64,000 nucleotides of DNA from Actinoallomurus iriomotensis (GTDB lineage: Bacteria; Actinomycetota; Actinomycetes; Streptosporangiales; Streptosporangiaceae). Under the pieces are notes generated by a model that did no database searches, was not told where the DNA came from, and was given only the letters and a program-made list of their open reading frames with translations. The position numbers and the translations under genes were made by a program. Position 1 is the stretch's first letter, and the number at the start of each line of letters is the position of its first letter. The stretch lies in assembly GCF_030269445.1 (NCBI RefSeq), contig NZ_BSTJ01000005.1, forward strand, positions 496,001 through 560,000, given 5' to 3'. This document shows, piece after piece, positions 53,920 to 61,070 of this stretch.

Positions 53920-55710
53920 TCAGGCGTCGTACAGGGTCGCGAACGTGTCGGCGTACTTGGCGTGGATCACCCGGCGCTTCAGCTTCAGCGTCGGTGTCAG
54001 CTCCTCGCTCTCCGCCGTCCACTCGTCCGGCAGCAGGCGCCAGCGTTTGACCTGTTGTACGCGGGCCAGTCGGCCGTTGGCCGCCTCGACCGCGTGGGCG
54101 ATCTCCTCCAGGACCAGCGGATGGGACGCCAGGGCCGCCAGGTCTCCCTCGACGCCGCGCGCCGCGGCCCACGCCGGTGCGACCTCGCCGTCCAGGGTCA
54201 GCACCGCCACCACGTAGCGCCGCCCGTCACCGTATGCCAGGGCCTGGCCGACCAGGGGGTGTTCCTTCAGCAGGTTCTCGATGAGCGACGGGGCGATGTT
54301 CTCCCCGCCCGCCGTGATGATGATCTCCTTCTTGCGGTCGACGACCTTCAGGAAGCCGTCGTCGTCGAGTTCGCCGAGGTCGCCGGTGTGCACCCAGCCG
54401 TCGGCGTCCAGCAGGTCGTCCGAGGGCCGGTTGAGGTAGCCGGGCGTGCAGATGGTGCCGCGGATGAGGATCTCGCCGTCGTCGGCGATCCGGATCTCGA
54501 TGCCCGGCATCGCCCGCCCCACCGTCCCGAGCTTGAAGGAGTCCGGCCGGTTCGCGGTGGCCGCGCCGGTCGTCTCCGTCATCCCGTACACGTCGAGGAT
54601 GCGCAGGCCCAGGCCGGCGAAGAAGCGCGCCACGTCGATCGGCAGCGGCGCGGCGGCGCTCAGCGTCTGCCGTACGCGGTCCAGGCCGATCAGGGCGCGC
54701 ATCGGCGCGAGCACGGTCTCGTCGGCCCGCTGGAACGCCTCCAACACGGCCGGGGTCGTCTCCCGCCCGTACTCGCACGACTCGACGTACGCCCGTCCGG
54801 CGTCCATCGCGGCGGTGACGGCGGCGCGCCGGGAGTCGTCCTGCTCCGCGGCGAGGACGGCCTGGATGGCGGCCATCATCTTCTCCCACACGCGGGGCAC
54901 GCCGAAGAAGCCGTGCGGGCGCGCCCGGGCCAGCGTGGCCGCGAGCCCGCCCGGGTCGGGGCAGAAGTAGACGTGCGTGCCGCGGACGACCGGCAGGTAG
55001 ATGCTGATCACCCGGTCGGCGATGTGGGCGAACGGCAGGTAGGAGACGCCGACGCTGCCCGCCGGGAGCTCGGACGTCATGTCCGACACGCGGCACTCGT
55101 ACAGCGCCATGCGGTGCGTGACGATGACGCCCTTGGGGCGGCCGGTCGTCCCCGAGGTGTAGAGCACGGTCAGCGTGGAGTCCGGCGTGAGGTCGCGCCA
55201 ACGTTCGGCGCCGGGCTCCCCCATGCGCAGGAACTTCTCCCACGACATGTACGGATCGCCGGACGGGCAGTCCTCCAGCACGATCACCGCCCGCAGGTCC
55301 GGCAGCCGGGACAGGACCGGCGCCCAGCGCTCGACCTGGGACGGGCCGTCCAGGACGGCGTACCGGGCGTCACAGTCGCCGACGACGTACGCGATCTGCT
55401 CGGGTGCCAGCGTCGCGTACAGGGTGGTCGGGACGCCTCCCGCGTGCACGACGCCGAGGTCGGCCAGGACGTGCTCGGTGCGGTTGGGCATCATCAGCGC
55501 GACCGTGTCGCCCGGCTCCAGGCCGAGCGCGGTGAACGCCGCGGCGATCCGCAGCACCCGATCCCGGGCCTCGGACCAGGTCAGAGTCTCCTCACCCTGG
55601 GTGAAGGCGGGGGCGTCCGGGTGCCGCGTCGCCGTCTCCAGCAGCGCGTCGGCGATCGTGGCACCCGCGATCACCTTCTCGACCTCGGCCCGCTCCTCCA
55701 GCACGCCCAT
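53920..55710 (-). CDS. long-chain fatty acyl-CoA synthetase, FadD15-like
   Basis: 596 residues, AMP-forming. P-loop LTVLYTSGTTGRPKGVIVTHRM; YLPFAHIADRVISIYLPVVRGTHVYFC and DVYGMTETTGAATAN; hinge HTGDLGELDDDGFLKVVDRKKEIIITAGGENIAPSLIENLL. This set matches bacterial long-chain synthetases of the FadD15 type. ATG 55710 (MGVLEERAEVEKVIAG). Divergent from selD with 117 bp between them. Confidence 0.9.
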   Translation of the reverse strand: MGVLEERAEVEKVIAGATIADALLETATRHPDAPAFTQGEETLTWSEARDRVLRIAAAFTALGLEPGDTVALMMPNRTEHVLADLGVVHAGGVPTTLYATLAPEQIAYVVGDCDARYAVLDGPSQVERWAPVLSRLPDLRAVIVLEDCPSGDPYMSWEKFLRMGEPGAERWRDLTPDSTLTVLYTSGTTGRPKGVIVTHRMALYECRVSDMTSELPAGSVGVSYLPFAHIADRVISIYLPVVRGTHVYFCPDPGGLAATLARARPHGFFGVPRVWEKMMAAIQAVLAAEQDDSRRAAVTAAMDAGRAYVESCEYGRETTPAVLEAFQRADETVLAPMRALIGLDRVRQTLSAAAPLPIDVARFFAGLGLRILDVYGMTETTGAATANRPDSFKLGTVGRAMPGIEIRIADDGEILIRGTICTPGYLNRPSDDLLDADGWVHTGDLGELDDDGFLKVVDRKKEIIITAGGENIAPSLIENLLKEHPLVGQALAYGDGRRYVVAVLTLDGEVAPAWAAARGVEGDLAALASHPLVLEEIAHAVEAANGRLARVQQVKRWRLLPDEWTAESEELTPTLKLKRRVIHAKYADTFATLYDA

Positions 55711-55827
55711 TACGCCTCCGGTGTCAGTGCTCGCTTACAGGGCAGCATCGCACCATGGAGAACTCCGCTCGGACAAGGGTTACGGCAGGATGAGTTCCGT
55801 CGCGGAACACCGACGCGGAGGGGCCTC

Positions 55828-56814
55828 ATGAAGTATCGGCTCACGCAGTACGCCCACGGCGGCGGCTGCGCCTGCAAGATCCCGCCGGGCGAGCTCGAGT
55901 CGGTCGTGGCCGGGCTCATCGAGGCCCCTCGCCCGGACGACCTGGTCATCGGCCTCGACGACGGCGACGACGCGGCCGTCGTGCGGATCGAGGAGGACAA
56001 CGCCGTGGTCGCCACGGCCGACTTCTTCACGCCCGTCGTCGACGACCCGTACGACTGGGGGCGGATCGCCGCGGCCAACGCCCTCTCGGACGTGTACGCC
56101 GTCGGCGGCCGTCCACTGGTCGGCGTGAACCTCCTGGGCTGGCCGCGCGACACGCTGCCGATGGAACTCGCACGCGAGGTCCTGCGCGGCGGGCTCGACG
56201 TGGCGCGCGAGGCGCGCTGCCACGTCGCGGGCGGGCACAGCGTGGACGACCCGGAGCCGAAGTACGGCATGGCCGTGACCGGCCTCGCCGACCCGGCGCG
56301 GCTGCTCCGCCTGGACGCCGGACGCCCGGGCATGCCGCTCTGCCTGACCAAGCCGCTGGGCATCGGCGTGCTGAACACGCGGCACAAGACGACCGGCGAG
56401 GTCTTCCCCCAGGCCGTCGCGGCGATGACGACCCTCAACGCGGGCGCCTCACGGGTCGCGCTGGACCGCGGTCACGCCTGCGCCACCGACGTCACCGGCT
56501 TCGGCCTGCTCGGCCACCTGTACAAGATGGCGCGGGCGAGCGGGGTCACCGCGGTGATCGACTCGTCCGCCGTCGACTACCTCGACGGCGCGCGCGAGGC
56601 GGTACGGGACGGTTTCGTCTCCGGTGGCACGCGACGCAACCTCTCCTGGGTGAGCCCGCACACCGACTTCGGCGGCGTCGCGGAGGAGGACCGGCTGCTG
56701 CTGGCCGACGCGCAGACCTCCGGAGGTCTCCTCGTCGCGGGGGAGATCCCGGGCGCCCCGGTCGTCGGCGAGCTCATCGGGCGCGAAAGCCACACCCTGA
56801 TCGTTCGCGAGTAG
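55828..56814 (+). CDS. selD: selenide, water dikinase (selenophosphate synthetase)
   Basis: 328-residue enzyme that makes selenophosphate, the selenium donor of SelA, from selenide and ATP. N-terminal YAHGGGCACKIPPGEL holds the catalytic Cys (the position that is Sec in some SelD) and Lys. The metal Asp residues lie in DDAAVVRIEEDNAVVATADFFTPVVDDPYDWGRIAAANALSDVYAVGG; VAGGHSVDDPEPKYGMAVTG and CATDVTGFGLLGHLYKMARASG follow. ATG 55828 with GGAGGGG 6 bases upstream; an open frame upstream to 53746 is fortuitous. Only AIRS-type domains are present. Confidence 0.95.
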   Translation: MKYRLTQYAHGGGCACKIPPGELESVVAGLIEAPRPDDLVIGLDDGDDAAVVRIEEDNAVVATADFFTPVVDDPYDWGRIAAANALSDVYAVGGRPLVGVNLLGWPRDTLPMELAREVLRGGLDVAREARCHVAGGHSVDDPEPKYGMAVTGLADPARLLRLDAGRPGMPLCLTKPLGIGVLNTRHKTTGEVFPQAVAAMTTLNAGASRVALDRGHACATDVTGFGLLGHLYKMARASGVTAVIDSSAVDYLDGAREAVRDGFVSGGTRRNLSWVSPHTDFGGVAEEDRLLLADAQTSGGLLVAGEIPGAPVVGELIGRESHTLIVRE

Positions 56815-56876
56815 ATCGCCGAGGGTACGAAGCAGGCACACTCTCATGGCCGCTGCGGAGATTCGGGGGAGACCGC

Positions 56877-58364
56877 ATGGCCGCATCGGCGACCGACGCA
56901 TGCCGCGAACGCCGCTTCCTGGGGCATCCGCGGGGGCTCGCCACCCTGTTCCTGACCGAGATGTGGGAGCGCTTCAGCTTCTACGGCATGCGCAGCATCC
57001 TCGTGCTGTTCCTCGCGGCCCCCGCGGCCGAGCACGGCCTCGGCCTCGCGGACGGCACGGCCAAGGCGCTGGCCGGCGTGTACTCGGCCATGGTCTACCT
57101 GGTCACGCTGCCCGGCGGCTGGATCGCCGACCGGATGCTCGGGCCGCGCCCGTCCGTCCTGTACGGCGGCGTGATCATCATGCTGGGGCACATCGCCATG
57201 GCGATGCCCGGCGGCGCCGGGTTCGTCTACCTCGGGCTCACCCTGATCATCGCCGGCACCGGGCTGCTCAAGCCGAACATCGCCACGCTCGTCGGCCACC
57301 TGTACGGCGAGGACGAGGACGCCCGCCGGGACGCCGGGTTCTCCATCTTCTACATGGGCATCAACCTCGGCGCGTTCCTCGCACCGCTGGTCGTGGGCAC
57401 GCTCGGGCAGAAGGTGTCCTGGCACCTCGGTTTCGGCGTCGCCGCGGTCGGCATGGCGCTGGGCCTGGCCCAGTACGTCCTCGGCCGCCGGCACCTGCCC
57501 GGCGGGCGGCCGTCCCGCCGGCTCGACGACCGGGAGCGCCGCCACCTGCACACGGCCGTCCTCGCCGGCTCCGCCGCCGTCGCCGCGATCGTCCTCCTCG
57601 GCGCGGCCACCGGCACGCTCACGCTCGACAACATCACCTGGGCGGTCGCCGTCGTCCCGCTCGGCGTCGCCGTGGCCTACTTCGCGTTCATGTTCTTCGG
57701 CAGCCACGAGATCACCTCGGAGGAGCGCGCCCGGCTGCGCGCCTACGTCTGGCTCTTCGCCGCGGCGTCGGTGTTCTGGATGGTCTACGACCAGGCCGCC
57801 ACGGAACTCACGACGTTCGCGCAGCACAAGACCGACCTCTCCGTGGCCGGCTGGGACGTGCCGTCGAGCTGGCTGCAGGCGATCAACCCCATCATGGTGA
57901 TCGTGCTCGCCCCGGCGTTCGCCGCCCTGTGGGTACGGACGGGCGACCGGCTGAGCACTCCCCTGAAGTTCACCGCCGCGATGGTGCTCGTCGGCCTGTC
58001 CTTCGTGGTCATGATGTTCGCCGCGGCCAAGGCCTCTCACGGCGTCCGGGTCTCCGCGCTGTGGCTCGTCGTCACGTACCTCATCCAGACCACCGGTGAG
58101 CTGTGCCTGAGCCCGGTCGGGCTGTCGGTGACGACCAAGCTCGCGCCGCGGGCGTTCGCCAGCCAGATGATCGGCCTGTGGTACCTCGCCATCGCCGTGG
58201 GCGACGCCGTCGGCGGCCAGATGACCCGGCTGGCCGGCACCGTCCTGTCCGAACCGGCCTACTTTCTTACCCTGGCGCTTCTCGCGCTCGTGACCGGCGC
58301 CGCCCTCGCGGCCGGAATCCGGCCGTTGCGCGCCCTGATGGCCGAGCACCCCGCGAGCGACTGA
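56877..58364 (+). CDS. peptide MFS transporter (POT family)
   Basis: 495 residues with about 14 hydrophobic segments. POT signatures are present: FLTEMWERFSFYGMRSILVLFL (ExxER-like motif), GGWIADRMLGPR, LKPNIATLVGHLYG..GFSIFYMGINLGAFLAP and GELCLSPVGLSVTTKLAP. It imports di- and tripeptides with protons. Start ATG 56877; it follows selD on the same strand after 62 bp, but no selenium link is obvious. Confidence 0.92.
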   Translation: MAASATDACRERRFLGHPRGLATLFLTEMWERFSFYGMRSILVLFLAAPAAEHGLGLADGTAKALAGVYSAMVYLVTLPGGWIADRMLGPRPSVLYGGVIIMLGHIAMAMPGGAGFVYLGLTLIIAGTGLLKPNIATLVGHLYGEDEDARRDAGFSIFYMGINLGAFLAPLVVGTLGQKVSWHLGFGVAAVGMALGLAQYVLGRRHLPGGRPSRRLDDRERRHLHTAVLAGSAAVAAIVLLGAATGTLTLDNITWAVAVVPLGVAVAYFAFMFFGSHEITSEERARLRAYVWLFAAASVFWMVYDQAATELTTFAQHKTDLSVAGWDVPSSWLQAINPIMVIVLAPAFAALWVRTGDRLSTPLKFTAAMVLVGLSFVVMMFAAAKASHGVRVSALWLVVTYLIQTTGELCLSPVGLSVTTKLAPRAFASQMIGLWYLAIAVGDAVGGQMTRLAGTVLSEPAYFLTLALLALVTGAALAAGIRPLRALMAEHPASD

Positions 58365-58399
58365 CCCGCACCGACACGCCCGCACCCCCTCTGTCCCAG

Positions 58400-58421
58400 T
58401 GATGACCGAATTCGGTCATCA
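58400..58421. promoter_or_regulatory. 22-bp perfect palindrome, possible operator
   Basis: TGATGACCGAA followed by its exact complement, with no loop, in the 180-bp gap between the peptide transporter and the LppU-like gene, 126 bases before the latter's start. It is too perfect and loop-less for an ordinary terminator. A dimeric regulator site is plausible. Confidence 0.5.
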
Positions 58422-58546
58422 GAGCGTTTCGCCGGGATCCAAACGGTAAACACCACCGTCGAAGGTAAAAGAGCAATTTGCGCAGTGGGGCGAGTCCTAG
58501 TTGGGTAAGAGGACACGTTTTACGGGGAAAGAAGGGGCGGCCGTTC

Positions 58547-59305
58547 GTGCATGAGCAACCCGAGGGCTACGGCCAGCAGCCACAGGGACAGGGGCCTGGC
58601 GGCTATCCTTCGCAGCCTCCGCCCTACCCGGGCGGACAACCGGGACAGCAGCCTCCGTACGGGCAGCAACCGCCGTACGGCCAGCAGCCCTCGTACGGCC
58701 AGCAGCCTCCTTACGGCGCGCAGCAGCCTCCCGGCGGTCCTCCGCCCTGGGGCCAGCCCGGCGCCGGCGGGTTCGGGCCGCAGGACCCGATGGGTCCCGG
58801 CGGCTGGGGACCGCTTCCGCCGCCCGGACCGCCCGGCAAGAGCAACTCCGGGCCGATCGTCGTCGTCGCGATCGTGGCGGCGCTGGTGCTGCTGGGCGGC
58901 GGCGGCGCGATCATCTGGGCGCTGAGCAGCGACGACGGCAAGAAGCCCGTCAACCCGGTGGCGGCCAGCACGCAGCCGACCGCGGCTCCGAGCTACACAC
59001 CGCCGAACGACGTGCCGAGCACCCTCCCGACACCGTCCGACTCCGCCACGCCGTCGGGCTCGCCCACGGTGGACGAGTCGATGTTCGTCCAGGCCGGTGA
59101 CTGCGTACGGATCGCGGGCAAGGCACCGGACCTGAAGATGTTCAAGACCGACTGCGACTCGGCACCGTACAAGGTGCTCAAGCGGTTCTCCGGCACGTCG
59201 GACAAGAACAAGTGCAGGAGCGTCTCGGGTTACACGACGGCGTTCTGGGCCAAGAGCAAGAAGTACACCTTCCTCAGCTACGTGCTCTGCCTCAAGCGCC
59301 AGTAG
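58547..59305 (+). CDS. LppU/SCO3897-like Pro/Gln/Gly-rich membrane protein
   Basis: 252 residues. Start GTG 58547 with GAAGGGG upstream. Residues 1-92 are Gln/Pro/Gly/Tyr repeats (QQPPYGQQPSYG pattern). One helix (about 105-127, PIVVVAIVAALVLLGGGGAIIW) follows, then a Ser/Thr/Pro linker and a C-terminal domain with FVQAGDCVRIAG..FKTDCDS..CRSVSGYTTAFWA..YVLCLKRQ, carrying four Cys. This is the layout of the SCO3897/LppU family. The 3' end overlaps that of the convergent NrfD-like gene by 14 bases. Confidence 0.8.
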   Translation: MHEQPEGYGQQPQGQGPGGYPSQPPPYPGGQPGQQPPYGQQPPYGQQPSYGQQPPYGAQQPPGGPPPWGQPGAGGFGPQDPMGPGGWGPLPPPGPPGKSNSGPIVVVAIVAALVLLGGGGAIIWALSSDDGKKPVNPVAASTQPTAAPSYTPPNDVPSTLPTPSDSATPSGSPTVDESMFVQAGDCVRIAGKAPDLKMFKTDCDSAPYKVLKRFSGTSDKNKCRSVSGYTTAFWAKSKKYTFLSYVLCLKRQ

Positions 59306-60230
59306 CCCGGCGGGCCCGCTGGGGCACGACGGTGTACTTGGGGTCCTCGGCCGAGGCGAGCCCGGCGTAGAAGACGCCGAACCGCGTGCACAGCGCGCCT
59401 CCGGTGAGGGCGAGCCCGGACACCACCGCGGCGGTACGGCTGCGGCCGGCGACGAGCGTGCCGGCCGCGCCCGCCGCCGTGAGCCCGCGGCCGAGACGCA
59501 GCAGCGTGCCCGCGCGCCCCGTCCGGTACGGCTCGGAGATGAGTTCGGCCTGCTCACGCATTCCCGCGCCCTTCTCCAGGGTGCCGGCCGCGGCGAGCTC
59601 CAGGCCCGCGCCCAGCAGGGCCATCCGTCGCGCCGGCCCGGCCTGCCCGCGCGGGACGGCGGCCATCCCGACGGCGCCCGCGCTCGCGAGCGCGCTGCCC
59701 GCGAACAGCAGCGGGAGGTGACGGTACCCCTCGTGCCAGGCCGGAACGGCCGTGTCGGCCATCAGCACACCGGTGTAGGTGGCCAGTACGGGGCCGGTCA
59801 GCGCGGCGCCCGCGCCGGCGGCCCGGCCGAGCCACGGCGCGATCCCGGTCACCCCGGAGGCGGCCGACAGGCCGGTGAGACCTCCGTGCGTGGCCAGCAC
59901 CCACGATCCGACGCTCATCGGCGAGGTCGGCTTGAACACCCGCAGCATGTTCAGGAACCGCTCCGGTCGTCCCAGCTCGGCGATGAGCAGCGCCGAGCCC
60001 GCGGCCGCGGCCGTCGCGGCGGTGACCCGGCCGGTGAGCGAGAGCCGCCCGCGCCCGGTCGCGTCGGCCATCGCCGCCATCGCCGCCGCGGCTCCCGACA
60101 GCCCGCCGAAGTAGAGGTAGCCGGGCAGGTGGGGCGCCTGCCAGCGCGGCCGTTTCAGCACCGGCCGCCCGTAGTAGGACCCGAACTCCGCGCGCGGCAC
60201 CATCGACCGCTCGCCCCCGCGTTTCGGCAT
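59292..60230 (-). CDS. NrfD/PsrC-like membrane subunit of formate dehydrogenase
   Basis: 312 residues with about 8 hydrophobic segments. The start MPKRGGERSMVPRAEFGSYYGRPVLKRPRWQAPHLPGYLYFGGLSGAA is the NrfD-type N-terminus, and LLIAELGRPERFLNMLRVFKPTSPMSVGSWVLATHG is the family core. It likely passes electrons from the Fe-S subunit to menaquinone. Its start overlaps the Fe-S subunit stop by one base (TGATG), so it is the third gene of the fdh operon. It replaces the cytochrome b gamma subunit of E. coli FDH-N. Confidence 0.85.
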   Translation of the reverse strand: MPKRGGERSMVPRAEFGSYYGRPVLKRPRWQAPHLPGYLYFGGLSGAAAAMAAMADATGRGRLSLTGRVTAATAAAAGSALLIAELGRPERFLNMLRVFKPTSPMSVGSWVLATHGGLTGLSAASGVTGIAPWLGRAAGAGAALTGPVLATYTGVLMADTAVPAWHEGYRHLPLLFAGSALASAGAVGMAAVPRGQAGPARRMALLGAGLELAAAGTLEKGAGMREQAELISEPYRTGRAGTLLRLGRGLTAAGAAGTLVAGRSRTAAVVSGLALTGGALCTRFGVFYAGLASAEDPKYTVVPQRARRATGA

Positions 60231-61069
60231 CAGCGCCTCCCGAGAAAGGACACGGCGACGCAGCCGGCCAGGGCCGCCGCGGCGCCCCCGGCCCACTTCC
60301 ACATCGCGGGCAGGTCGCGCGTGGTCACCACCGGGTCCGGCGGCAGGCCGTAGGTCTCCGGCTCGTCCAGCAGCAGGAAGAACGCGCCGTCGCCGCCGAC
60401 GCCGTCGTTCTCGTCCTCGCCGTAGAGGCGCGCCTCCGCGACGCCCTCCGCGTGCAGCTCGTCGAGGCGGGCACGGGCGCGTTCGCGCAGCTCGTCCAGT
60501 GGCCCGTACTGGATCGAGTCGGTCGGGCAGGCCTTGGCGCACGCGGGCTCCATGCCGTCGCCGATCCGGTCGTAGCACATCGTGCACTTCCAGGCGCGGC
60601 CGTCGCCCTCACGCCGGTCGATCACGCCGTACGGGCAGGCCGACACGCAGTAGGCGCAGCCGTTGCAGACGTCCTGCTGCACGACGACGGTGGCGAACTC
60701 GGTGCGGAACAGCGCGCCGGTCGGGCACACGTCGAGGCACGCGGCGTGCGTGCAGTGCTTGCACACGTCCGAGGCCATGAGCCAGCGGGTGCCGCCGTCG
60801 CCGTCGCCGACCTCGCGGGGCCGGGACTGCTCGATGAACGCCACGTGCCGCCACGTGCTCGCGCCGAGCTGGCCGGTGTTGTCATACGACATGCCGGTCA
60901 GCGCGAACCCATCGTCGGGGATGGCGTTCCACTCCTTGCACGCCACCTCGCACGCCTTGCACCCGATGCACACCGACGTGTCGGTGAAGAACCCGGCGCG
61001 CGCCGGCGGGTCGGCGTACCCCGCGTCCTCGGCGACGTCGTGCAGCGGCCCGTACAGGCTGTCGCTCAT
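60230..61069 (-). CDS. fdhB: formate dehydrogenase Fe-S subunit with C-terminal anchor
   Basis: 279 residues. Four 4Fe-4S sites: CIGCKACEVACKEW, CKHCTHAACLDVCPTGALF, CNGCAYCVSACPYG and CTMCYDRIGDGMEPACAKACPTDS. A single C-terminal helix (about 256-275, MWKWAGGAAAALAGCVAVSFL) anchors it. It wires electrons from the molybdo-subunit to the NrfD-like protein. ATG 61069 lies one base after the fdhA stop. Confidence 0.92.
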   Translation of the reverse strand: MSDSLYGPLHDVAEDAGYADPPARAGFFTDTSVCIGCKACEVACKEWNAIPDDGFALTGMSYDNTGQLGASTWRHVAFIEQSRPREVGDGDGGTRWLMASDVCKHCTHAACLDVCPTGALFRTEFATVVVQQDVCNGCAYCVSACPYGVIDRREGDGRAWKCTMCYDRIGDGMEPACAKACPTDSIQYGPLDELRERARARLDELHAEGVAEARLYGEDENDGVGGDGAFFLLLDEPETYGLPPDPVVTTRDLPAMWKWAGGAAAALAGCVAVSFLGRR

Positions 61070-61070
61070 C

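Noticed and set aside
53746-55827. Long N-terminal extension of SelD
   Set aside because: It overlaps the acyl-CoA synthetase on the other strand and has no family; ATG 55828 with GGAGGGG gives the full-length enzyme.
55860-55880. SelD as a selenoprotein
   Set aside because: The catalytic position in GGGCACK is encoded as Cys; no in-frame TGA is present.
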